NCBI GenBank assembly: GCA_030625575.1
Contig: DAOUQP010000009.1
Span: 1 to 33,038 of the forward strand
DNA: 33,038 nt
Direction: 5' to 3'
Source of the DNA: Eubacteriales bacterium
GTDB lineage: Bacteria > Bacillota > Clostridia > Peptostreptococcales > Acidaminobacteraceae
Shown here piece by piece: positions 16,968 to 24,356 of this stretch. A model generated the notes under the pieces. It did not search any database. It saw only the letters and a program-made list of their open reading frames with translations, and was not told the origin of the DNA. Position numbers and translations under genes: made by a program. How positions within the stretch are numbered: the stretch's first letter is position 1; each line of letters begins with the position of its first letter.

Positions 16968-18272
16968 ATGAAAAAACATGTAATAAAAGAAGTTAATGAA
17001 AATAGTATTGCAGAAGAATTGGGCATTCAGCCTAATGATTTGTTGGTGAGTATAAATAATCGATCGATTGTGGATGTTATCGATTACCTCTACCTATCTG
17101 CCGATGAATATGTTGAACTTTTGATAGAAGATCAATATACTCATGAGCAGGTTTTATTTGAAATAGAGAAAGATTATGATGAAGATATTGGATTGTCTTT
17201 TGTAAATCCGTTACTGGATGATGCAAAAAGATGTTCCAACAATTGTATATTTTGTTTTGTAGATCAGTTGCCGAAAGGAATGAGGAAAACTCTTTATTTT
17301 AAAGATGATGATTCAAGACTCTCATTCATGCACGGTAATTTTGTAACTCTGACAAATGTAAGTTATGAACAATTAGATCGAATTGTAGAATATCATATCA
17401 GTCCTATCAATATTTCGGTTCATACAACTGATCCGAAATTAAGGGCGGAGATTTTGAGAAATCGCCATGCTGGAGACGTTCTTGACAAGATGAAGATTCT
17501 TGCAAACGGCAATATCACTATGAATGTTCAAATTGTATTGATGCCGGGTATCAACGATGGTGAAAAATTAAAGCAGACCATAGATGATTTGGAAATATTA
17601 TATCCACATGTCAACTCGATAGCGATTGTTCCTATCGGTCTTTCGAAATTTAGAGAGGGATTATTTGAAATCGAGCCATTTACAAAAGAACTATCGCTAA
17701 AAACAATAAATCAATTAGAGGTTGTTCAAGGCGAAACGCTAAAAAGAATTGGAACGAGATTTGCATTTCTATCAGATGAGTTTTATGTCAATGCAGAACA
17801 TCCACTGCCTGAATATGAAGCATATGAAGGATTTATCCAGTTGGAAGACGGCATCGGACTTATGAGGAAATTTCAGACAGAGATATTGGAGTATATGACA
17901 GAGAGTTCTTTAAAAGGAAAATATTTAATGATATCGGGAATTTTGGCAAAAGATTATCTAACCTTGTTGATGAAAAAGATTACTGATAGAAATGACGGAT
18001 TGACTATAGACGTCATAGGTGTAAAAAATGATTTCTTTGGAGAAATGATTTCTGTCAGTGGACTAGTGACAGCGCAAGATATATTGAAGCAAGTAAACAA
18101 TATCAATGACTATAATGCTGCTTTTATTCCAGATGCTATGTTGAAAGCGGATGAAGATATATTTTTGGATGATATGAGTTTAGTTGAATTAAATAATAGA
18201 CTTGAGAGTAAAGTAATAAAATTACCAGTTGATGGAAAGAAATTCCTTCAACAATTAAAGGAGCTGAGTTAA
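16968..18272 (+). CDS. PDZ domain plus radical-SAM-like DUF512 protein
   Basis: A 434-residue protein. Residues about 5-75 look like a PDZ-type domain (IKEVNENSIAEELGIQPNDLL). C89-x3-C93-x2-C96 (CSNNCIFC) is the radical SAM iron-sulfur motif, followed by FVDQLPKGMRKTLYFKDDD, a hallmark of DUF512 proteins. The C-terminal part (about 220-430) is the DUF512 domain. The family is widespread in Clostridia and Cyanobacteria, usually next to der. Its substrate and reaction are unknown. The start ATG is 8 nt after pgeF with AGAGGGA as ribosome site, and the next gene starts at the base after its stop. Confidence 0.9.
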   Translation: MKKHVIKEVNENSIAEELGIQPNDLLVSINNRSIVDVIDYLYLSADEYVELLIEDQYTHEQVLFEIEKDYDEDIGLSFVNPLLDDAKRCSNNCIFCFVDQLPKGMRKTLYFKDDDSRLSFMHGNFVTLTNVSYEQLDRIVEYHISPINISVHTTDPKLRAEILRNRHAGDVLDKMKILANGNITMNVQIVLMPGINDGEKLKQTIDDLEILYPHVNSIAIVPIGLSKFREGLFEIEPFTKELSLKTINQLEVVQGETLKRIGTRFAFLSDEFYVNAEHPLPEYEAYEGFIQLEDGIGLMRKFQTEILEYMTESSLKGKYLMISGILAKDYLTLLMKKITDRNDGLTIDVIGVKNDFFGEMISVSGLVTAQDILKQVNNINDYNAAFIPDAMLKADEDIFLDDMSLVELNNRLESKVIKLPVDGKKFLQQLKELS

Positions 18273-19589
18273 ATGAGTAAACCGATTTTAGCAATTGTTG
18301 GTAGACCTAATGTAGGGAAATCTACTTTGTTCAATAAAATTGCAGGGAGAAGGATTTCAATCGTTGAAGATTATCCAGGTGTGACAAGGGATAGAGTTTA
18401 CGCTGAGGGAGAATGGTTGAATAGAAAGTTCACAATGATCGATACAGGTGGACTAGAACCTGAATCAAAAGATATTATCGTTAGTCAAATGAAAAAACAA
18501 GCAGAAATTGCTATTGAACTTGCCGATGTTATTTTATTTTTAGTAGATGCAAAAGACGGAATTACTACAGCTGATGAAGAGATTGCGCAATTGCTTAGAA
18601 TGACAAAAAAACCAATTCTCTTGGTTGTGAATAAATCAGATAAACCAGTTCTTCCAGATTCTTTTTATGATTTTTATACATTGGGACTAGGAGAACCAAT
18701 TGCTATATCTTCAGTCAATGCATTGAATTTAGGAGATCTTCTTGATGAAGTTTTAAAACTGTTTCCTGAAGAAGAAGAAACTGCAGATGAAGAAGAAATG
18801 ATAAAGGTGGCAATTATAGGAAAACCGAATGTAGGGAAATCATCTTTGTTGAATAAAATTTTTGGTGAAGAACGTGTGATTGTAAGCCCTATAGCTGGAA
18901 CGACTAGAGAATCCATCGATACTGAGATTGAAATAGAAGGAAAGCATTATCGGTTCATTGATACTGCCGGCATAAGAAAAAAGAAAAAAATCGATGAAAA
19001 CGTCGAGAGATATTCAGTTCTTAGGAGTTTTACATCTATTGAACATAGTGATATTTGTCTATTGTTGATCGATGCAGTCGAAGGGGTAACTGAACAAGAT
19101 AAAAAAATTGCAGGGTATGCACATGAAGAAGGCAAAGGGATTATCATTGTAGTGAACAAATGGGATACCATTGAAAAAGATAATTCGACTTTCAAAAATT
19201 ATACAAAAGAAATAAAAAATGAACTTGCATTTCTTAATTATGCAGAAGTAGTTTTTATTTCAGCGTTAACCGGTCAAAGAGTTGACCAGATCATTAAAAT
19301 GATCGATTATGTTCATCAAAATCAAACATTTAGAATATCAACCGGTTTATTGAACGATATAGTCAATGAAGCAATTATGTTGAATCAACCTCCATCAGAC
19401 AAGGGTAAACGTCTAAAAATATATTACGTTACTCAGGTAGGGGTTAAACCGCCGAAATTTATTGTTTTTGTAAACAGCAGTGATTTAGCTCATTTTTCAT
19501 ATATGCGTTATCTTGAAAACAAGTTGAGAGAGAATTTTAATTTTGAAGGAACACCAATTGTTTTATCAATAAGAGAAAAACGAAGTTAA
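18273..19589 (+). CDS. der: Ribosome biogenesis GTPase Der
   Basis: A 438-residue protein with two tandem GTPase domains and a C-terminal KH-like domain. G1 motifs are GRPNVGKST (10-18) and, in the second domain, GKPNVGKSS; the G3 motifs are DTGG and DTAG, and the G4 motifs are NKSD and NKWD. An acidic linker (EEEETADEEE) joins the domains. Der (EngA) is needed for assembly of the 50S subunit. AAGGAG (18257-18262) inside the end of the previous gene drives its ATG. Nothing unusual was seen. Confidence 0.98.
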   Translation: MSKPILAIVGRPNVGKSTLFNKIAGRRISIVEDYPGVTRDRVYAEGEWLNRKFTMIDTGGLEPESKDIIVSQMKKQAEIAIELADVILFLVDAKDGITTADEEIAQLLRMTKKPILLVVNKSDKPVLPDSFYDFYTLGLGEPIAISSVNALNLGDLLDEVLKLFPEEEETADEEEMIKVAIIGKPNVGKSSLLNKIFGEERVIVSPIAGTTRESIDTEIEIEGKHYRFIDTAGIRKKKKIDENVERYSVLRSFTSIEHSDICLLLIDAVEGVTEQDKKIAGYAHEEGKGIIIVVNKWDTIEKDNSTFKNYTKEIKNELAFLNYAEVVFISALTGQRVDQIIKMIDYVHQNQTFRISTGLLNDIVNEAIMLNQPPSDKGKRLKIYYVTQVGVKPPKFIVFVNSSDLAHFSYMRYLENKLRENFNFEGTPIVLSIREKRS

Positions 19590-19602
19590 TGGAGTGATTT
19601 CA

Positions 19603-20607
19603 ATGAAAATAGGTATATTAGGATTTGGTAGCTGGGGAACAAGTCTTTCAGTTTTATTGAGTGACTTAGGTCATGAAGTTACAATTTACGGACGCAACAA
19701 AGAGTATATTGATAAAGTCAAGGAAACAAGAGTCAGCGAGAAGTATTTGCCTAATATTAAAATAGACAAAGATATCGAATTGACAAATGAGTATAAACAG
19801 GCGATTGACGGTAAAGAAATCATAATAATTGCAGTTGCTTCTCAAGCTGTTAGAAAAGTACTTGAGAAAGCAAAAGAGTTTATTGTCGAAGAACAGATTA
19901 TTGTGAATCTTGCCAAGGGTATAGAAATAAGTTCATTAAAAACAATCTCTCAAATTGTTGGAGAATATTTACCTTTGAATAAATATGTTGTTTTATCAGG
20001 ACCTTCACATGCTGAAGAAGTGGCAAAAAAATTGCCGACAACTCTTGTTGCAGCTTCAACTGATATGGAAGTTGCACAAATAATTCAAGATAATTTCAGT
20101 TCGGAATTCTTGAGAATTTATACGAATCATGATGTGATCGGTGTTGAACTGGGAGGTTCTTTAAAAAACATCATAGCTATAGGTGCCGGTATTGCAGATG
20201 GATTAGGATTTGGAGATAACACAAAGGCTGCTCTTATGACTAGGGGAATGAATGAAATAGCATTACTCGGTGAAACCATAGGAGCATCAAAAGAGACATT
20301 TAGAGGTCTCTCCGGCATTGGAGATTTAATTGTAACTTGTACAAGTATGCATTCAAGAAATAGACGGTGTGGAATACTTATTGGGCAGGGCTATTCGGTG
20401 GATGAGGCCATTGAAAATATTGGAATGGTTGTCGAGGGAATATATACTATTAAATCAGCTTATGAGTTGTCAAAAAAATTGGGTGCGGAAACACCTATCA
20501 CAGATGAATTGTATAAAGTGATATATGAAAATAAAAATCCTAGTGAATCGGTGATGCAATTGATGCTGAGGAAGAAAAAACACGAAACTGAAAGTAATAG
20601 TTGGTAG
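19603..20607 (+). CDS. gpsA: Glycerol-3-phosphate dehydrogenase [NAD(P)+]
   Basis: A 334-residue soluble enzyme making sn-glycerol-3-phosphate for phospholipids. An N-terminal Rossmann fold (KIGILGFGSWGTSLS) precedes the substrate region with LSGPSHAEEVA and the catalytic-lysine segment GGSLKNIIAIGAGI..GLGFGDNTKAAL, then LSGIGDLIVTC. ATG at 19603 follows GGAG (19591-19594) with 8 nt spacing; an in-frame GTG at 19594 would overlap that ribosome site. The der-gpsA adjacency is common in Firmicutes. Confidence 0.97.
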   Translation: MKIGILGFGSWGTSLSVLLSDLGHEVTIYGRNKEYIDKVKETRVSEKYLPNIKIDKDIELTNEYKQAIDGKEIIIIAVASQAVRKVLEKAKEFIVEEQIIVNLAKGIEISSLKTISQIVGEYLPLNKYVVLSGPSHAEEVAKKLPTTLVAASTDMEVAQIIQDNFSSEFLRIYTNHDVIGVELGGSLKNIIAIGAGIADGLGFGDNTKAALMTRGMNEIALLGETIGASKETFRGLSGIGDLIVTCTSMHSRNRRCGILIGQGYSVDEAIENIGMVVEGIYTIKSAYELSKKLGAETPITDELYKVIYENKNPSESVMQLMLRKKKHETESNSW

Positions 20608-20642
20608 ATAATCAAGCTAATATCTTATAAATGGTGATAAAC

Positions 20643-21833
20643 ATGAAAAAAAAATTTACTTCATTAAAAATTATATTGTTTTTTCTATTATTGATTTTTG
20701 CTGGTTATTATCTTTTCGTTAATAATTTTCTCAATCATGATATTTCCTATCCGTTAGTCTATGGAAATATTGATATTTCTATTGAAGCCGATGGTTTTTT
20801 AATAAGAGATGAAAAAATCATCACCACTAATAGCAGCGGACAAGTCCAGTATTTTGTTGCTGAAGGAGAAAAGATTAAAAATAATCAATTAGTTGCTCAA
20901 ATACAAATTAATACTGTTGATGAACAAAATACGGATGAAGGAAATACAATGATGTTGCCTAGCCCTAGCCAAAACGTTAGCGTTAGCATTGAAGACCTTA
21001 ATTATGATATTGCTTTTATTTTTTCTAAAATAAAGGAATCGATTAGTAATGCTAGATATTCAGAGATATATGGTTTAAAAGAGGAATTGAAGCTTAAACT
21101 TGATAAAAGAATAAGATTGAGTGCTTTAGATATACAACAATACAATAATATAACAGTATCGGAGAAAACATCTGATGCAGTAACACAATCAGTGGCTCCG
21201 ATGTCTGGAATAATCAGCTACTATATCGATGGTTATGAAAATATTTTGCAAGATATAAATTTGTATCAAATTGATTTCAATTTAATGAATAAACAGATTA
21301 TGGATGTCAAAAATTTCTCGACTCAATTTGTCAATGAAGGTGATATACTATATAAAGTGGTTGATAGCAATCACTGGAAGTTTATTGCGCTGGCAGATAA
21401 ATTTTATCAGGATTTTTTTGATGTAGGTGGAATAGTTCAAGTTGATATAGGCGAAGAGAAAGTCAGTGGTGAAGTTGTTGATATCATTGATCAAGGGAAC
21501 AATATTGCTGTTTTGCTTAATATGAATCATATAATAAGTGATTTTCAAAAAATTAGAAAGATACAAGTTGATTTGCTTCCTATTAATTATAAAGGGTTGA
21601 AGATAGAAAATAATTCGCTGGTGAAAGTTGATGGTGAATATGGTGTTTATATTTTAAATGTAAATAACAAAGCGGTATTTAGATTGGTTAAAATTATTGG
21701 ATACGATGAGAATTATGCAATAGTTGTGAATAACACATTTAAAAAAATAATTAACGGGGAAACAACAAATGTCAATACCGTGAAACTCTATGATGAAGTT
21801 TTAAGAAATGGTGAAAGATACATTAATAATTAA
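20643..21833 (+). CDS. HlyD-like membrane-anchored adaptor protein
   Basis: A 396-residue protein with one N-terminal membrane helix (about 7-29). It has a barrel-sandwich/lipoyl-like segment (GFLIRDEKI..SSGQVQYFVAEGEKIKNNQLVAQI, about 48-88), an alpha-helical middle, the second half of the lipoyl-like fold (SGIISYYIDGYE near 187) and C-terminal beta-rich domains. This is the pattern of HlyD/membrane-fusion adaptors, but no ABC or RND transporter gene is adjacent. Similar proteins occur at this place in clostridial ylm clusters. Its function is unknown and a division or envelope role is only suggested by context. ATG at 20643 is preferred because GGTGAT (20633-20638) is just upstream. Confidence 0.78.
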   Translation: MKKKFTSLKIILFFLLLIFAGYYLFVNNFLNHDISYPLVYGNIDISIEADGFLIRDEKIITTNSSGQVQYFVAEGEKIKNNQLVAQIQINTVDEQNTDEGNTMMLPSPSQNVSVSIEDLNYDIAFIFSKIKESISNARYSEIYGLKEELKLKLDKRIRLSALDIQQYNNITVSEKTSDAVTQSVAPMSGIISYYIDGYENILQDINLYQIDFNLMNKQIMDVKNFSTQFVNEGDILYKVVDSNHWKFIALADKFYQDFFDVGGIVQVDIGEEKVSGEVVDIIDQGNNIAVLLNMNHIISDFQKIRKIQVDLLPINYKGLKIENNSLVKVDGEYGVYILNVNNKAVFRLVKIIGYDENYAIVVNNTFKKIINGETTNVNTVKLYDEVLRNGERYINN

Positions 21834-21846
21834 TGAGGAGATATTA

Positions 21847-22545
21847 ATGGAATATATTAAAGAAAATTTGGACAGAGTTAGAGAAAATATTAAAAAAGCT
21901 TGTGATAAAGTAAATAAAACTCCTGAGGATATTACTTTGATTGCTGTTACAAAAACTATTGATGAGTCTATAATAAATGAATCTTTAAAATATGATATTA
22001 CTGATATCGGTGAAAATAAAGTGCAAGAAGTGCAAAGAAAGTACGACTTGATAACAAAACCTGTTAAATGGCATCTTATAGGGCATTTACAGCGCAATAA
22101 AGTCAAGTATATCATTGATAAAGTTGATTTGATTCATTCTGTAGATTCTGAAAGACTAGCTGAAGAGATAAATAAAAAGGCGATTGGAATAGACCGCACT
22201 ATGGATATTCTTATACAACTAAATATTTCTAGGGAAGAAACAAAATTCGGACTGGACCGCAAGGAATTCGATGCATTGATTCTATCTATCAGCAAAATGT
22301 CAAATATCCGTGTCAGAGGATTGATGACAATGGCACCATATTATGAAAATCCGGAAGATGCGAGATGGATTTTTAGAAAAATGAAAGAAATTTTTGAAGA
22401 ATTAAAGAATAATGATTATAATAATATTAAGATGGATTATCTTTCTATGGGAATGACGAATGATTATGTTGTAGCTATAGAAGAAGGAGCAAATATCATT
22501 CGCGTAGGAACAGGAATTTATGGAGCAAGAGACTACAGTAAATAG
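21847..22545 (+). CDS. ylmE: YggS/YlmE family pyridoxal-phosphate-binding protein
   Basis: A 232-residue single-domain PLP-binding TIM-barrel protein related to alanine racemase's N-terminal domain. K36 in LIAVTKTID is the expected PLP lysine; further signatures are GENKVQE, WHLIGHLQRNK, VDSERLAEEI, GLMTMAPY and the phosphate loop LSMGMTNDYVVAIEEGANIIRVGTGIYG. Family members help control vitamin B6 and amino-acid pools and have no known catalytic turnover. ATG at 21847 follows GAGGAG (21835-21840). It lies directly ahead of sepF, as ylmE does in Bacillus. Confidence 0.95.
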   Translation: MEYIKENLDRVRENIKKACDKVNKTPEDITLIAVTKTIDESIINESLKYDITDIGENKVQEVQRKYDLITKPVKWHLIGHLQRNKVKYIIDKVDLIHSVDSERLAEEINKKAIGIDRTMDILIQLNISREETKFGLDRKEFDALILSISKMSNIRVRGLMTMAPYYENPEDARWIFRKMKEIFEELKNNDYNNIKMDYLSMGMTNDYVVAIEEGANIIRVGTGIYGARDYSK

Positions 22546-22556
22546 GGGGGATGTAT

Positions 22557-23039
22557 ATGGCTGAAAAATTTGTAGATAAAGTAAAGTTTTTTATGGGACT
22601 TGATAATGAGGAATCTGAAGAAAATGATACGGAATTGAAAGAAGATAATTTAGTAGAAACGGAAACATTGGATTTTATTTCAAAAGAAACTCAAAATATG
22701 TATGATAGTGAAATAAATAAAAAATTTGATGAACCAAAGGTGGTTTCTATGAACAATGATGAAAATAAAGTTAATGTAACAATAATTAAGCCAGAAGATT
22801 TTAACGATTCTGCAAATGTTGTAAATAATTTAAAAAGCGAAAAACCTGTAATTATAAATTTAGAATCGTTGGATATTGATGTTGCAAGGAAAATATTCGA
22901 TTTTTGTTCAGGAGCATTATATGCTCTTAACGGTAAAATTTTTAAAATTTCAAAGAACATTTTTCTTTTAGCACCTGAAAATGTAGATATTTCGGGCAAT
23001 TTAAATAAATCCGTTGAATCAGATTATGAGATGGAATAA
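22557..23039 (+). CDS. sepF: Cell division protein SepF
   Basis: A 160-residue protein. An N-terminal amphipathic start (MAEKFVDKVKFFMGL) can bind membrane, an acidic linker (about 18-60) follows, and the C-terminal SepF domain (about 70-150) contains VTIIKPEDFNDSANVVNNL, KPVIINLESLD and a glycine-bearing helix (DFCSGALYAL). SepF polymerises and tethers FtsZ to the membrane by its C-terminal tail. With no ftsA in the window, it may be the main FtsZ anchor, though ftsA could be elsewhere. AGGGGGG at 22544-22550 favours ATG 22557 over 22551. Confidence 0.95.
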   Translation: MAEKFVDKVKFFMGLDNEESEENDTELKEDNLVETETLDFISKETQNMYDSEINKKFDEPKVVSMNNDENKVNVTIIKPEDFNDSANVVNNLKSEKPVIINLESLDIDVARKIFDFCSGALYALNGKIFKISKNIFLLAPENVDISGNLNKSVESDYEME

Positions 23040-23051
23040 GGATGTGTTGAT

Positions 23052-23312
23052 GTGGTAACTATTAAAGTAGCAGTTTATTATTTTGTTAGGGTTATAAATA
23101 TGTTGATTCTAGCACGTGTATTAATGTCGTGGTTCGTCAAGGATTTAAGAAATCCTATAGCAATGTTTATTTATCAGATTACAGAGCCGATTTTATCACC
23201 AATTAGAGATCTTTTAAAGAAACTTGGAATTGGCGGCACTATGTTGGATTTTTCACCTATCGTTGCACTTCTTCTTATTCAATTTATCGCTAGCATAATA
23301 TATAATTTGTAG
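23052..23312 (+). CDS. YggT family membrane protein (YlmG)
   Basis: An 86-residue membrane protein of the YggT family with two hydrophobic helices (about 4-26 and 62-85) flanking the conserved loop ARVLMSWF...NPIAMFIYQITEPILSPIRDLLKK. The start codon is GTG, chosen because AAGGATG (23038-23044) lies 7 nt upstream and no in-frame ATG precedes. Homologues (Bacillus YlmG, plastid YLMG) are linked to membrane shape and division, but the mechanism is not known. It fits between sepF and ylmH as in Bacillus. Confidence 0.92.
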   Translation: MVTIKVAVYYFVRVINMLILARVLMSWFVKDLRNPIAMFIYQITEPILSPIRDLLKKLGIGGTMLDFSPIVALLLIQFIASIIYNL

Positions 23313-24062
23313 ATGAATAAAGAAGAAAAGATTAGTCTTAATCATATAGAAGAATTAATTGAACAAGCAAAGAATAATTATTCTGTTAAGTATACTGATT
23401 TTATTCCACCTAGTCTTTGGCCTGTGGTTGAAAAAAAATTATCATCGAGTGACTTCATAATTGAAAAAATTATTCTCAATCAGTTCTGTGAATATGGAAT
23501 TTTAGCTATGCATCCAGAATATATAGAAATATTTGAGAGCGATATGCCAATTAAAGTAATGAAGATCGATATATTGAACCAGACCGATATCACTCACCGC
23601 GATGTGCTTGGTGCAGTACTGAATTTAGGAATAAAAAGAGAAAAAATAGGTGATATCTTCATTAAGGATAAAGAAATATATTTGATTGCCATAGAAAATA
23701 TGGCTCAGTATATCAAAAACAACCTTATCAAGGTAAAGAATTCTCCGATTAGTATAAAAGAAGTTGATTTTGAGAAAATTAAAGATTTTACACCAAATTA
23801 TAAAGAGAAAATTATCTCTGGAAGCTCTCTTCGCTTTGATTTAGTGTTGTCAAAGATTTTTAATCTCAGTAGAAGTGATGTCCAAAGATTGTTTTTAAAT
23901 AATAAAGTGAAACGAAATCACATAATAACCAATAAATACAAAAGTGATTTAGACGAAGGTGATATTGTATCATTAAGAGGGTATGGACGCTTCAAACTAG
24001 TTGAAGTACTCGGGACGACAAGAAAAGGAAACATTCAAATAAAAGTTAATCTTTTTTATTGA
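23313..24062 (+). CDS. ylmH: YlmH family S4-domain RNA-binding protein
   Basis: A 249-residue protein. The N-terminal two thirds form the YlmH domain (FIPPSLWPVVEKKL, GAVLNLGIKREKIGDI). The C-terminal S4 RNA-binding domain (about 165-235) includes SLRFDLVLSKIFNLSRSDVQ and DEGDIVSLRGYGRF. In Bacillus YlmH binds the 50S subunit and is connected with rescue of stalled ribosomes; earlier work named it for its place in the division cluster. The start ATG directly follows the yggT stop. divIVA, the usual next gene, is absent; the ileS promoter begins at the base after the stop. Confidence 0.94.
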   Translation: MNKEEKISLNHIEELIEQAKNNYSVKYTDFIPPSLWPVVEKKLSSSDFIIEKIILNQFCEYGILAMHPEYIEIFESDMPIKVMKIDILNQTDITHRDVLGAVLNLGIKREKIGDIFIKDKEIYLIAIENMAQYIKNNLIKVKNSPISIKEVDFEKIKDFTPNYKEKIISGSSLRFDLVLSKIFNLSRSDVQRLFLNNKVKRNHIITNKYKSDLDEGDIVSLRGYGRFKLVEVLGTTRKGNIQIKVNLFY

Positions 24063-24091
24063 TTGACGAAAGAGATAATATTAGATATAAT
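24063..24091 (+). promoter_or_regulatory. Sigma-A promoter of the ileS T-box transcript
   Basis: TTGACG (24063-24068), a 17-nt spacer and TATAAT (24086-24091) form a nearly perfect promoter that begins immediately after the ylmH TGA. Transcription should start near 24098 and run into the T-box leader. The strength of the consensus fits a leader whose control is by termination rather than initiation. Confidence 0.9.
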
Positions 24092-24097
24092 TCTAGT

Positions 24098-24341
24098 AAA
24101 TTAAAAAGGCTTTGATAGAGGCAAGTAATATTTAATAAGTTTTTAGAGAGTCGATGTATGGTGAAAATCGACAGCTTAAAAATATGAAAAATCACTCTTG
24201 AGCTGATTTGTGAAATCATAGTAGCAAATACCGGTTGATTCACCGTTATAAAATCATATAAGATATTGTGATTTCAATAAATCAGGGTGGTACCGCGGAA
24301 AAATTTCGTCCCTATACGTTTAAGTATAGGGATTTTTATAT
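24098..24341 (+). ncRNA. Isoleucine T-box riboswitch leader of ileS
   Basis: The 14-nt T-box element AGGGTGGTACCGCG lies at 24284-24297. Its TGGT is suited to pair with an uncharged tRNA ending in ACCA. Stem I carries the distal elements AGAGAGTCG and GGTGAAAATCGAC (about 24145-24172). The likely specifier is ATC (Ile) at 24191-24193 in the context GAAAAATCACTCTTGAG, typical of isoleucine leaders. A terminator stem TCCCTATAC/GTATAGGGA (24309-24332) plus T5 ends the element 15 nt before ileS. Uncharged tRNA-Ile would favour the antiterminator and so raise ileS expression. Confidence 0.95.
24309..24337 (+). terminator. T-box regulated terminator
   Basis: A 9-bp perfect stem TCCCTATAC (24309-24317) / GTATAGGGA (24324-24332) with loop GTTTAA is followed by TTTTT (24333-24337). 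Its 5' strand includes the CGTCCC segment that competes to pair with the T-box in the antiterminator, as is standard for this riboswitch class. Confidence 0.92.
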
Positions 24342-24356
24342 TTAAGGGGTGGAAAA

